A stretch of DNA of 64,000 nucleotides. Source: Paenibacillus lacisoli (lineage in GTDB: Bacteria; Bacillota; Bacilli; Paenibacillales; Paenibacillaceae). Where the stretch lies: contig NZ_JAUQTB010000013.1 of assembly GCF_030580655.1 (NCBI RefSeq), positions 1 to 64,000 on the forward strand. The letters run 5' to 3'. The first letter of the stretch is position 1; each line of letters begins with the position of its first letter. This document shows, piece after piece, positions 8,574-19,100 of the stretch. Both the position numbers and the translations under genes were made by a program. The notes below the pieces were generated by a model, which worked only from the letters and a program-made list of their open reading frames with translations, had not been told where the DNA came from and did not search any database.

Positions 8574-10094
8574 ATGTACAGAGTATTTATTGTCGATGAC
8601 GAGCCATTTATTCTTGAGGGGTTATGCGAAATTATTGACTGGTCCGAGCTGGGCTTTGAAATCGTGGGACAGGCAGAGAACGGGCGGCTGGCGCTTGAAG
8701 CGCTGGAGAGCAGGAAGGTAGATGTGCTGATGACGGACATCTCCATGCCGGTGATGAACGGACTGGAGCTGATCCGGGAAGCACGCAAGCTGCATCAGGA
8801 GCTAAAAGTTCTAATCCTGAGCGGCTTCAACGAATTTGATTACCTGAAGGAAGCCATGAAGCTGGGGATCGAGAATTATCTGCTCAAGCCGATCAATGTG
8901 GACGAGCTGGAGTCAACGCTGCGCAATACGGCAGCGAAGCTGGATCGCCAGCGTGCCGATGAGAAGAAACCGGCCTTCGATAAGCAAATCCTGCTGGATA
9001 ACACGGTCTACCGCTGGTTGAATGGAACGATCGCCCTGCCTGAGCTGCAGGAACGTGGAGAGCTGCTGGGGATCCGGCTGGATCAGCCTTTTGTGGCCGT
9101 TGCTGTCATTAGGGCGTGTTATGGCTTCGACAGCTTCGTGCTGTTATCCGCACAGCTGCAGGAGGAACCGGGATGGATTCGGGTGCGGGACATGAACGGC
9201 GATACCGTGCTGATCGCTGTCATGGACGATGAAGCGGCAGGGAAAGAGCGGCTGCATGTGGTGCTGGAGCGGCTGTGTTCCGCCGTCCCCGCCAGGGAGA
9301 GCGGCCTGCATGTGGGGGTTGGAAGCGTACGCCGCCTGCCGGAGGAAGCTCCGGTCAGTTATCAGGAGGCCCGGAAGGCGCTGGAGTACGTGATCGTCTA
9401 CCCCGAGCGGAGAGTCATGGAGCATGAACAGCTGGAGACAGACAGAGGCCAGGTGCAGGAAGCACCTGTCGATTGGAGCCGTTACGTAAAACGGATTATG
9501 GCGAGGGATGCGGACGGGCTGGCAGATGCGATTCAGGAGGATCTGAAGCAGTACAGAGATTGCGGTGCTATACGTCCGGAGGATCTTCAGCATATGGCGC
9601 TGGAGCTGGTCATCCGGTTCAAAATGGAGCTGGAGAGCATCCGGCACGCAGATGATGAGCCGGCCATGTACCAGGCGGCGCTGGGCCGGATCAGAGAGAG
9701 CAGCACCTTCGACGAGCTGCTGGGTGTACTGCAGGAGGTGGGGCGCAGGACCGTACAGACGCTGCTGCAGGATATGAAGAATCCGATCATCAGCCAGGTT
9801 CTGAACCATATCAAGCTCCATTTCGCTGATGAGATGTCATTAAAGACGCTGGGCAGCCAGTATCACCTCCATCCGGTTTATCTCGGGCAGCTGTTTCACA
9901 AGGAGACCGGAGAAACCTTTGCAGAGTATATCAATAAATACCGGATCGAGAAAGCCAAGGAAATGCTGCGCAGCAGCAACCGGAAGGTACAGGATATCGC
10001 CAGACAGGTCGGATATTGGGAGACCGGGTACTTCTACAAGCAGTTCAAGAAATACGTAGGCATATCTCCGACCGACTATAAGGGACTCGGCTGA
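8574..10094 (+). CDS. Response regulator, YesN family (REC plus AraC-type HTH)
   Basis: A 506-residue regulator. The receiver domain (1-~120) has acidic residues D8, D9 and phospho-acceptor D55 in VLMTDISMP. The middle ~280 residues are the variable region typical of YesN proteins. The C-terminal AraC HTH pair (~400-505) has the hallmark second helix SNRKVQDIARQVGYWETGYFYKQFKKYVGISP, interrupted only by conserved positions. It starts one base after the kinase stop and probably activates the transporter and glycosidase genes downstream and perhaps the divergent GH85 gene. The direct target sites are unknown. Confidence 0.95.
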   Translation: MYRVFIVDDEPFILEGLCEIIDWSELGFEIVGQAENGRLALEALESRKVDVLMTDISMPVMNGLELIREARKLHQELKVLILSGFNEFDYLKEAMKLGIENYLLKPINVDELESTLRNTAAKLDRQRADEKKPAFDKQILLDNTVYRWLNGTIALPELQERGELLGIRLDQPFVAVAVIRACYGFDSFVLLSAQLQEEPGWIRVRDMNGDTVLIAVMDDEAAGKERLHVVLERLCSAVPARESGLHVGVGSVRRLPEEAPVSYQEARKALEYVIVYPERRVMEHEQLETDRGQVQEAPVDWSRYVKRIMARDADGLADAIQEDLKQYRDCGAIRPEDLQHMALELVIRFKMELESIRHADDEPAMYQAALGRIRESSTFDELLGVLQEVGRRTVQTLLQDMKNPIISQVLNHIKLHFADEMSLKTLGSQYHLHPVYLGQLFHKETGETFAEYINKYRIEKAKEMLRSSNRKVQDIARQVGYWETGYFYKQFKKYVGISPTDYKGLG

Positions 10095-10135
10095 CCTGGA
10101 CAGGAAGGCAGAAAGACGAAGCTAGCTGACAAATC

Positions 10136-10150
10136 ATGTAAGCGTTTTAG
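10136..10150 (+). promoter_or_regulatory. Weak second cre-like site
   Basis: ATGTAAGCGTTTTAG matches the cre consensus except for the conserved C near the 3' end. It lies 42 bases after the response regulator stop, just in front of the long hairpin. It may be chance. Confidence 0.3.
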
Positions 10151-10223
10151 AAATTGAGGTACAGATTTAAGGAACTCGGGAGCGTGTTCTTTAATTTGTA
10201 CCTCAATTTATTAAGTTTTTCTT
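10151..10223 (+). terminator. Long intergenic hairpin, likely terminator
   Basis: AAATTGAGGTACA (10151-10163) pairs perfectly with 10197-10209. Inside it TTAAGGAAC pairs with GTTCTTTAA with one G-T pair, giving roughly 22 bp of stem. A T-rich tract follows at 10210-10229. It would end transcription after the response regulator and uncouple it from the transporter operon. Confidence 0.75.
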
Positions 10224-10227
10224 CTTT

Positions 10228-10242
10228 TTGAAAGCGGTAACA
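10228..10242 (+). promoter_or_regulatory. cre (CcpA) site before the importer operon
   Basis: TTGAAAGCGGTAACA matches the cre consensus WTGNAANCGNWWNCA at every fixed position. It lies 127 bases before the binding-protein start. Its TTGAAA end could double as a -35 box, a usual arrangement for carbon catabolite repression of sugar operons. Confidence 0.65.
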
Positions 10243-10368
10243 TCCGGTAAGGTTAAAGCAGTTACTCCGTCAGACCAACGAGAAGGATCATCAAGGGTCC
10301 GGACAGCGGCGGCTGCATGATCGACAGACAGAGAGTCCAATTTCATATCTGAAAGGGTGGATCACTTC

Positions 10369-11844
10369 ATGAGTAAAGGCAAAAAACGCTTCTCCTTCAT
10401 GCTTGCAACTTTAATGGCTGTAGCGCTTGTTCTTAGTGCCTGCGGGAGCAGCAGCTCCTCAGAGGGAGGATCAGGCGACGGCGACCAGCCGGTCGAATTA
10501 ATCTGGTACACTATCGGTACGCCGCAAAAGGATGTAGACCGTGTCATGGAAGAGGTCAGCAAGTACACCAAAGAGAAAATCAATGCCACAATCAAGATGA
10601 AAATGGTCGACTGGGGGGATTACCCGCAGAAGATGCAGGTTAACGTAGCTTCCGGTGAGCCGATGGATATTATTTTCACCGCTGCAGGCGGCTTTGACTA
10701 TGTACAGAATGCACGTAAAGGAGCCTTCCTAGAGCTGGACGATCTGCTTGATCAATACGGCAAGGAACTGAAAGATACAATTGATCCGGCGTTCCTGAGC
10801 GGTTCCAAGGTAGACGGTCATAACTATGCGATCCCGGCCAACAAGGAACTTCCGCAGCAGGAAGTATGGCGTTTCAATAAAAACCTGCTCGACAAATATA
10901 AGCTGGATATCTCCAGTGTCCGTTCGCTCGACAGCCTGGAGCCGCTGCTGCAGAAGATCAAAGCCAGTGAGCCGGGTGTCACACCGTTCGGCATGGATAA
11001 GAACTATGTCCCTTATGTGCCCTATGACTATGTGATTCAGGGGCTGCCGATGGCCGTGAAGCTGGACACCAAGGACTTTAAAATCGTCAACATTCTGGAA
11101 ACGCCGGAGATGAAAGAGGCGCTGACTACGATGCATAAATACTATAAAGCCGGTTATGTATCACCGGAGGCCGCTACAACCGGCTCCACCAATGACTTGA
11201 CCACCTCGGGCAACTGGTTCCTCGACCGTGCCCAGACGCAGCCGCTCGCAGACAATCTCTGGTCTGCCAGCTACGGCTACCCGGTGGTGTCGACACCGGC
11301 AAGTGATGCGATCATTACCAACACTTCTGTACAAGGCTCTATGATGGCGATCTCGGCTAACTCGGAGCATCCCGAGAAGGCGATGGAGTTCCTGAATCTG
11401 CTGAATACGGACGCGACGCTGCGCAACATGGTGGACTCTGGTATTGAAGGGGTGCATTACAAGAAAACTGATGATAATCACATCGAGAATCTGCCGGAAG
11501 CGAAGAACTATGATATGCCTTCGTACTCTCTGGGGAACAACATGCTGCTCTACCTGAATCAGAACGACCCGGACAACAAGTGGGATGAGTTCAAGAAGTT
11601 TAATGCCGATGGCCAGAACTCGCCGATCCTGAGCTTTAACTTCGACAGCACCAAGGTATCGACCGAGATGGCTGCGGTCCAGAACGTGAAGGAGCAGTTC
11701 TGGTCGGCTCTAATGACAGGAACCCTCGATCCGGAGACCAATCTGCCGAAAGCGATTGAGAAATTCAAGCAGGCGGGTCTCGACAAGGTCATGGCTGAAG
11801 CGCAGACCCAGCTGGATGCATGGAAAACGGAAAACGCAAAGTAA
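10369..11844 (+). CDS. ABC transporter sugar-binding lipoprotein
   Basis: A 491-residue extracellular solute-binding protein (family 1, LplA/YtcQ-like). The N-terminus has a positive start, a hydrophobic stretch and a lipobox LSAC with Cys25, followed by a Ser/Gly linker, so it is membrane anchored outside the cell. ATG 10369 is preferred over the in-frame GTG 10357 because AGGGTGG is spaced correctly before the ATG. Binding proteins of this size with YtcP/LplB permeases carry oligosaccharides. Given the neighbours, the cargo is inferred to be an N-glycan-derived manno-oligosaccharide. Confidence 0.93.
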   Translation: MSKGKKRFSFMLATLMAVALVLSACGSSSSSEGGSGDGDQPVELIWYTIGTPQKDVDRVMEEVSKYTKEKINATIKMKMVDWGDYPQKMQVNVASGEPMDIIFTAAGGFDYVQNARKGAFLELDDLLDQYGKELKDTIDPAFLSGSKVDGHNYAIPANKELPQQEVWRFNKNLLDKYKLDISSVRSLDSLEPLLQKIKASEPGVTPFGMDKNYVPYVPYDYVIQGLPMAVKLDTKDFKIVNILETPEMKEALTTMHKYYKAGYVSPEAATTGSTNDLTTSGNWFLDRAQTQPLADNLWSASYGYPVVSTPASDAIITNTSVQGSMMAISANSEHPEKAMEFLNLLNTDATLRNMVDSGIEGVHYKKTDDNHIENLPEAKNYDMPSYSLGNNMLLYLNQNDPDNKWDEFKKFNADGQNSPILSFNFDSTKVSTEMAAVQNVKEQFWSALMTGTLDPETNLPKAIEKFKQAGLDKVMAEAQTQLDAWKTENAK

Positions 11845-11923
11845 GAAGTGGGCAATGAACGGGATCGGGCGGGTGTAGCAGCGCCTGGTCCCTTTTTTAA
11901 TACGATATCGGGAGGGAACGTGC

Positions 11924-12853
11924 ATGGCTGCATTCTTGAAAAATCTGATGAGAAACAAAATCATGCTGCTGATGGTGCTTCCTGGAGCAATCTGGTTTCT
12001 TCTCTTCTCCTATCTGCCGCTGGTCGGCACCATCGTCGCCTTCAAGCAGTACCGCTTCAGCCGGGAGGGCTTCTGGGCGAGTATATTCAACAGCAAATGG
12101 GTAGGCTGGGACAATTTTAAGTTCCTGTTCAGCAATGATGACGCTTATGTGATTACACGCAACACGCTGCTGTATAATCTTGCTTTTATCATCCTGGGTC
12201 TGGTGCTGTCCGTGGCGATGGCGATTCTGCTCTCGGAGCTGATTAATAAAAGGCTGGCGAAGCTGTACCAGACGGGGATGTTCCTGCCGTATTTCCTGTC
12301 CTGGGTCATCGTCGGCTATTTTGCGTTCAGCTTTCTGAGTCTTGACCGGGGCATGCTGAATCAGATTATCGGCTGGTTTGGCGGGGAACCGATTCAGTGG
12401 TACTCCGAGGCCAAGTATTGGCCGTATATTCTGATCCTTGTCAGCCTGTGGAAGGCGATCGGCTATAACAGTGTCGTCTACCTGGCTTCTATTCTGGGTA
12501 TCGACAAATCGCTCTATGAGGCAGCTATGATTGACGGCGCCAGCAAGTGGCAGCAGATCCGCAACATTACGGTTCCGCTTCTCTCACCGATCATTATTAT
12601 CATGACTCTGCTGGCGGTCGGCCGGATTTTCTATGCGGATTTCGGCTTATTCTACCAGGTGCCGCGTGACTCAGGCACGCTCTACTCCGTCACGAATGTT
12701 ATTGATACCTATGTGTACCGCGGCCTGAAGACGACAGGTGAGATCGGGATGAGTACCGCAGCCGGGCTCTATCAGTCGGTGGTTGGCTTCGTGCTCGTCA
12801 TCATCTCCAACTATATTGTCCGCCGTGTCGATAAGGACAGTGCGCTGTTCTAG
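11924..12853 (+). CDS. ABC sugar transporter permease (LplB/UgpA type)
   Basis: A 309-residue inner-membrane permease with six predicted helices and the EAA loop as EAAMIDGASKWQQIRNI near residue 205, which docks the ATPase. It forms a heterodimer with the next permease. GGGAGGGAACGTGC precedes the ATG. No ATPase gene lies in the window, so a shared MsmX-type ATPase elsewhere is expected, as is usual for this transporter class in Bacillota. Confidence 0.95.
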   Translation: MAAFLKNLMRNKIMLLMVLPGAIWFLLFSYLPLVGTIVAFKQYRFSREGFWASIFNSKWVGWDNFKFLFSNDDAYVITRNTLLYNLAFIILGLVLSVAMAILLSELINKRLAKLYQTGMFLPYFLSWVIVGYFAFSFLSLDRGMLNQIIGWFGGEPIQWYSEAKYWPYILILVSLWKAIGYNSVVYLASILGIDKSLYEAAMIDGASKWQQIRNITVPLLSPIIIIMTLLAVGRIFYADFGLFYQVPRDSGTLYSVTNVIDTYVYRGLKTTGEIGMSTAAGLYQSVVGFVLVIISNYIVRRVDKDSALF

Positions 12854-12882
12854 AATCCCCATGCGAGAGGAGTGTGCAGCGT

Positions 12883-13803
12883 ATGTCTGCTGAAAATATA
12901 TCCAAGAAACGCGATGTCCATCATGTGTCCCGCGGCTGGAACCTCATTCTGAATCTGATCGCGGGGATCTTCGCTTTCCTGTGCGTGTTCCCTTTTATCT
13001 TCGTTGTCATTATCTCGTTGACCGATGAGAAGACACTGGCCCGGGATGGATACCGGATTCTGCCGGCGCAGTGGAGCCTGGAAGCCTACCGGTTCGTCAT
13101 GCAGTCCGGGGACACGCTGCTGCGTTCCTATGGCGTCACAATACTCGTTACTGTACTCGGTACCATCATCAGTCTGATCATGATCTCGCTCTATGCCTAT
13201 GCCATCTCCAGAAAGAGCTTCCGCTACCGGAGATTCTTCTCCATTTTCGCTATTCTAACGATGCTGTTCAACGGCGGAATTATCCCGACCTATATGGTTG
13301 TGACGCAGCTGCTGGACCTGAAGGATACGATCTGGGCAATGATTCTGCCGCTGGCGATGAACGCCTTCTATATCATGATTCTGCGTACGTTTTACATTAC
13401 GAGTGTGCCTGATGCCATTATTGAATCCGGCAAAATCGACGGAGCCGGCGAATTCTACGCTTTCCTGCGAATCGTGCTTCCGCTGTCACTGCCGGGACTT
13501 GCTACTATTGGTCTCTTCAGTACACTCGGCTATTGGAATGACTGGTTTAACGCCCTGCTCTATATCGATAATCCGAATCTGGTACCGCTGCAATCCATGC
13601 TGATGCGAATCGAATCCAGCATTCAGTTCATCCAGCAGAATTCCCAGAACAGTGCGGTCAGCATGGCTGCCCTGCAGTCGATACCGCAGGATACATCACG
13701 GATGGCGATGGTCGTTCTGGCGACGTTGCCGATCATCTTCGCGTATCCGTTCTTCCAGCGTTATTTCGTGCAGGGACTGACCGTAGGCGGTGTGAAGGAG
13801 TAA
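12883..13803 (+). CDS. ABC sugar transporter permease (YtcP/UgpE type)
   Basis: A 306-residue permease with six helices and an EAA-type loop reading ESGKIDGAGEFYAFLRI. The characteristic carboxy end RYFVQGLTVGGVKE is that of the YtcP group. ATG 12883 has GAGAGGAG ten bases upstream, whereas the in-frame GTG at 12874 would be too close to it. It is 29 bases after the first permease, in the same operon. Confidence 0.95.
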   Translation: MSAENISKKRDVHHVSRGWNLILNLIAGIFAFLCVFPFIFVVIISLTDEKTLARDGYRILPAQWSLEAYRFVMQSGDTLLRSYGVTILVTVLGTIISLIMISLYAYAISRKSFRYRRFFSIFAILTMLFNGGIIPTYMVVTQLLDLKDTIWAMILPLAMNAFYIMILRTFYITSVPDAIIESGKIDGAGEFYAFLRIVLPLSLPGLATIGLFSTLGYWNDWFNALLYIDNPNLVPLQSMLMRIESSIQFIQQNSQNSAVSMAALQSIPQDTSRMAMVVLATLPIIFAYPFFQRYFVQGLTVGGVKE

Positions 13804-13850
13804 GGACAGGCGAAGTTGATGAGAAGTTGCAATGAAGAAAGGAGCTCAAC

Positions 13851-16157
13851 ATGACGAGATATAAGGATCGCAGCAGGCCGATTGCCGAACGGGCCGAGCA
13901 TCTCCTCAGTCTGATGACGATAGAGGAAAAGGTCGGCCAGCTGGTACAGCCGTTCGGCTGGCAGACCTATGAGCATAAGGACGGCAAGGTCACGTTGAAG
14001 GAGTCGTTCAAGCAGCAGATCACAGAGGGCGGCATCGGATCCCTGTATGGCGTGCTGCGCGCCGATCCGTGGACCGGTGTGACACTGGAGAATGGGCTCT
14101 CAGCAAGGGAAGGGGCCGAAGCCGTAAATCAGATCCAGCGCTATGCGGTAGAGCATTCGCGCCTGGGCATTCCGATCCTGATCGGAGAGGAATGCTCTCA
14201 CGGGCACATGGCGATAGACGGTACCGTCTATCCCGTTCCACTGCTGCTCGGCAGCACGTGGAACGTGGAGCTGTACCGGGCCATGTGCCGCGCGGTCGCG
14301 GCTGAGACCCGCGCGCAGGGCGGCACCGTGACCTATTCACCGGTGCTGGATGTGGTCCGCGATCCCCGCTGGGGGCGGACAGAAGAGTGCTTCGGCGAGG
14401 ACCCGTACCTGATCGGCGAGTTTGCCGCCGCTGCCGTAGAGGGTCTTCAGGGCGAAGCACTGGATGACAGCGGGAGCATAGCGGCGACGCTGAAGCATTT
14501 TGTAGGCTACGGCAGCTCGGAGGGCGGGCGCAATGCCGGCCCGGTACATATGGGAATGCGGGAGCTGCTGGAGGTAGATCTGTATCCGTTCCGCAAGGCG
14601 GTGGAAGCCGGTGCACAGTCCATTATGCCGGCCTATAACGAGATCGATGGCATTCCCTGCACCGTTCATACCGGGCTGCTGGAGGACGTGCTGCGGAGGG
14701 AATGGGGCTTTGACGGTATGGTGATCACCGACTGCGGAGCGATTGATATGCTCGCCGGCGGACATGATGTGGCCGAAGATGGCCTGGATGCTGCTGTGCA
14801 GGCACTGCGCGCCGGGATAGATATGGAGATGTCGGGTGAAATGTTCGGCAAATATCTCCAAGAGGCGCTGCTCACAGGCAAGCTGGACATGGAGACCGTG
14901 AACACCGCAGTGCGCCGGGTTCTCATGCTCAAATTCAGACTGGGTCTGTTCGAGAACCCTTACGGTGACCCGGAGCGTGCCGAGGAGCTGATTGGCTGTG
15001 AGGCACATACCGTGCTGGCACGGCAGCTGGCTGCCGAAGGTATTGTGCTGCTGAAGAATGAGGACGGTCTGCTGCCGTTGGAACGGCAGGACGTTGGAAC
15101 GGTTGCTGTGATTGGACCCAATGCTCATCATGCCTACAATCAGCTGGGCGATTATACTTCACCACAGTCCAAATCCAGAGTGGCTACGGTGCTGGATGGC
15201 ATTGTGGGCAAGCTGGATGGCGGTACAGAGCGGGTGCTGTATGCACCTGGCTGCCGCATTCGCGGAGAGTCGCGTGAAGGCTTCGAGCATGCACTGGCCT
15301 GTGCAGCCGAGGCCGATACGGTCGTGATGGTGATGGGAGGTTCGAGCGCCCGGGATTTCGGTGAAGGCACGATTGATCTGAAGACTGGAGCTTCGAAGGT
15401 GAGCGACAGTGCCTGGAACGATATGGACTGCGGCGAAGGCATTGATCGCACAAGCTTGGGACTGTCCGGCGTTCAGCTGGAGCTGATTCAGGCGGTTCAT
15501 GCGCTCGGCAAGCCGATAGTGGTGGTCTACATCAACGGCCGTCCGGTCGCCGAGCCATGGGTGGATGAGCATGTGCCTGCCATTCTTGAAGCATGGTATC
15601 CGGGACAGGAGGGCGGTCATGCGATTGCAGATGTCCTGTTCGGGGACGTGAACCCGTCCGGACGGCTGACCCTGTCTTTGCCAAAATCGGTGGGACAGCT
15701 GCCGGTCTACTACAACGGCAAGCGTTCGCGCGGCAAGCGGTACCTGGAGGAGGATGTGAAGCCCCGGTATCCGTTCGGCTATGGCCTGAGCTATACCGCG
15801 TTCAGCTATGACATGATGAGGCTGAGCACAGAATCAATCTGCCGCGGAGAGCAGATGACGGTCTCGGTGAATGTGACGAACACCGGCGACCGGCAGGGAC
15901 AGGAGGTTGTACAGTTGTATATTACGGATGCTGTCAGCACAGTTACCCGTCCGCTAGTGGAGCTGAAAGGCTTCCGCAAAATATCTCTTCAGCCCGGTGA
16001 GACCCGGACCGTCACCTTCACCATTGGCGATGAACAGCTGCAGTATATCGGCACTGATTTGAAGCCGATCGTGGAGCCGGGATGGTTCCGCATACAGGTG
16101 GGCCGGCATGTGATGGATACACTAAGTGCCGATCTCATGGTAAAGGAGGAGGCGTAA
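13851..16157 (+). CDS. Glycoside hydrolase family 3, intracellular
   Basis: A 768-residue GH3 enzyme without a signal peptide. The N-terminal barrel (~20-330) carries the KHFVGYG motif and the nucleophile D294 in MVITDCGAID. The GH3 C-terminal sandwich domain (~385-630) and an Fn3-like domain (~680-750) follow. GH3 enzymes release terminal beta-linked glucose, xylose or N-acetylhexosamine. This three-domain layout is closer to beta-glucosidase/xylosidase than to the NagZ type. In this operon it may remove a beta-linked residue of imported glycans, but its substrate is open. AAGAAAGGAG precedes the ATG, and the stop overlaps the next start by one base (TAATG). Confidence 0.92.
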   Translation: MTRYKDRSRPIAERAEHLLSLMTIEEKVGQLVQPFGWQTYEHKDGKVTLKESFKQQITEGGIGSLYGVLRADPWTGVTLENGLSAREGAEAVNQIQRYAVEHSRLGIPILIGEECSHGHMAIDGTVYPVPLLLGSTWNVELYRAMCRAVAAETRAQGGTVTYSPVLDVVRDPRWGRTEECFGEDPYLIGEFAAAAVEGLQGEALDDSGSIAATLKHFVGYGSSEGGRNAGPVHMGMRELLEVDLYPFRKAVEAGAQSIMPAYNEIDGIPCTVHTGLLEDVLRREWGFDGMVITDCGAIDMLAGGHDVAEDGLDAAVQALRAGIDMEMSGEMFGKYLQEALLTGKLDMETVNTAVRRVLMLKFRLGLFENPYGDPERAEELIGCEAHTVLARQLAAEGIVLLKNEDGLLPLERQDVGTVAVIGPNAHHAYNQLGDYTSPQSKSRVATVLDGIVGKLDGGTERVLYAPGCRIRGESREGFEHALACAAEADTVVMVMGGSSARDFGEGTIDLKTGASKVSDSAWNDMDCGEGIDRTSLGLSGVQLELIQAVHALGKPIVVVYINGRPVAEPWVDEHVPAILEAWYPGQEGGHAIADVLFGDVNPSGRLTLSLPKSVGQLPVYYNGKRSRGKRYLEEDVKPRYPFGYGLSYTAFSYDMMRLSTESICRGEQMTVSVNVTNTGDRQGQEVVQLYITDAVSTVTRPLVELKGFRKISLQPGETRTVTFTIGDEQLQYIGTDLKPIVEPGWFRIQVGRHVMDTLSADLMVKEEA

Positions 16158-19100
16158 TGGAACGAATCAGACGTTTGATCCGCGAGCTGTCCGAATGCCA
16201 GTGGCTGGAGCAGCAGGAGCTGAGCAGCTGGAGCATCACCCGGTCGGACTATATCCTGCCGGGTCAATATGAAGGGTTGGCCCCCTATACTGAGGGAGCG
16301 GGATTAAGCTCCTTCCCGAGCAGACAGGGGACGACTTACTTCTTCAGGACGACGATCCAGCTGGAGGGATCATGGCTGGAAGGGTCGTTCGGGCTGGTAT
16401 TTGACTCGGGCGGCGAAGGCCTGCTGCGTGTGAACGGCCGTTCCTATCAGGGGCTGGATCGCAATCATACTTACGTGACGCTGGATCCGTCCGTGATTGG
16501 AGCGGTACCGGAACTGGAGATCGAGCTGTTCGATCCGATTCCCGAACCCGTGGATCCGCTGAATCAGCAGGCGGTGATTCAGCCGCCGATCACCTCTATT
16601 GTAAGCCAGCTGGTCCGGCCGAATGAGGCGGTACGGAGTCTGATGTATACGGTGACAGTGGTGCGAGACTCCCTGCAGCTGCTGCCCGCAGAGGATTTTC
16701 GCCGGGTCCGGCTGATGGAGGCTTTATATCGGGTGATGGACCGGTTTGTGAACCTCGCAGAGGCAGAAATCCGTGCTGGAGTGGAGCTTGGCCGTATTGA
16801 GGCTGATCTGAAAGCGGATGTGCAGAAGGTTGGCGGCAACGCAGAAGGGTTAGAGCATATGGTTGGGCAATCGCATATCGATATCGCCTGGCTGTGGCCG
16901 GTGCGGGAGACGGTGCGCAAAACAAGCCGGACATTCTCGACGGTCGACCGGCTGATGGATGAATATCCGGATTACCGGTATGCCCAGAGCCAGCCGCTGC
17001 TGTTTGCTTTTCTGAAGGAGCATGATCCCGAGCTGTATGAGCGGGTGAAGCAGCGGGTCGCCGAAGGACGCTGGGAGCTGGTTGGCGGCATGTGGGTGGA
17101 GCCGGATCTGAACATTCCGAGCGGAGAATCGCTGATGCGGCAGATGCTGTACGGGCAGCGGTTTTACCTGCAGGAATTCGGGAAAACCTCGAGCATCGAA
17201 TGGCTGCCCGATACATTTGGTTATTGTGCTTCGCTGCCGCAGATTCTGCAGCACGGCGGGATTGAATACTTTATGACGACCAAGCTGGGCTGGAATGACA
17301 CGAACGTCTTCCCGTACGACCTCTTTCAATGGGTGGGGATTGATGGAACAGCGATGCTGTCTTATCTCAATCATGGCGTGAATGAGCATACGCTGCCAAA
17401 GGATATTCATGAACACTGGCAATCGTACCGAGAGAAGGCGATACACCCTGAACAGATGCTGCTTTATGGCCACGGCGATGGCGGCGGCGGGGTGACGCGC
17501 GAGATGCTGGAATACATCGACCGCAGTGAGCTGATGACCGGCCAGCCTGCCAGCCGCTATAGTACAGCAGCCGAATTCTTCGCCGGTATATCGGCTGCGG
17601 CCCCGCAGCTGCCTGCCTGGCACGGCGATCTGTACTTGGAGCTGCATCGCGGCACCTACACGACGCATGCGCGCAACAAGCGCAGCAACCGGCAGGCCGA
17701 GGTACTGTACCGGGAAGCCGAGCTCTGGCAGGTGCTGGCCGGACCGGAGCTGGCGGCCCAGGAGCAGCAGAGCGCACGGGAGGCGCTGCATGAGGGCTGG
17801 AAGCTGATTCTGCTGAATCAGTTCCACGATATTATTCCCGGATCGGCTATTCCGGAGTCTTATGTCACGTCAGAGAAGGAATACCGGCAGGTGGTTCAGC
17901 TCGGGCAGCAGGCCTTAGCGCCTGCGGTAGAGTCACTGGTTCGCAGAATTCAAACGGACGGCCCGCAGACCGGTATACCTCATATCATTTTCAACAGTCT
18001 CGGCTGGACCCGCAGTGTGGTGCACTCGCTGGAAGGATCGTTTGCCTCAGGGCTGACCGTACGGGATGAAGACGGCATTCCTATGGAGGTCGATGTAGAG
18101 CCGGATGGAGCCTCTATTTATGTCCCGGATGTTCCGGCCTTCGGGTACAAAACGGTATGGCTGACGCCGGGGGTGCGGATAGAAGGTACACAGGACGCGA
18201 TGAAGCAGGACGTTCTGAGAGAAGGTGGGCCTGATCAGGATATAAGCAGTAATTCTTCACCTCAGCCGGTCTTTGACGGCCAATGGGAGACTCCCTTCTA
18301 TAGAGTCAGTTTCAATACAAGCGGGGAAATGACGAGCCTGTACGACAAAAGTGCACGCCGTGAGGTCATTCCGTCCGGGGAGCGGGCCAATCATTTGCAG
18401 CTGTTCCACGACCGTCCGACCTTGTGGGATGCCTGGGATATTGACCCGCGCTACGAGGAGCAGCCGGCCGGCGAGGCGGAGCTGCTGGAGCAGCAGGTGG
18501 TGCTGGCCGGAAAAACCAAGGACGTGCTGCGCTTCCGCTGGCGGATTCATGAGTCGGAGATCACGCAGGACATCGTATTCTATCATCACAGCCGTCGTAT
18601 CGATTTCATCAGCCATGTCTCCTGGAAGGAAACACATAAGCTGCTGAAAGTAGCTTTTCCCATCGATGTGGTTACAGACCGGGCGGTATACGAGATTCCG
18701 TTCGGGACCCTGGAGCGGCCGACCCATCGCAATACGAGCTGGGAGCAGGCACAGTATGAGGTTTGCGGTCATCGTTTTGCCGATGTATCCGAGCATGGTT
18801 ATGGTGCCAGTCTGCTGAATGACTGCAAATACGGCTATGACATCCAAGGCAGTGTCATTCGTCTGTCTCTGCTGCGTGCTCCACGCTGGCCGGACAATAC
18901 GGCTGATCAGGGTGAGCATCAGTTTACCTATTCGCTGTATCCGCATGAAGGCGATTGGCGCTCCGCACATACGCTGCGGCATGCGGCTGAGCTTAACCAT
19001 GGCATCCAGTTCGTTGAGGCGCTTCGCGCGCCGGGAAGTCTGCCGCACACCGGGTCGCTGATTCAGCTGGATAGCCAGCATGTCGTGCTGGACACCGTGA

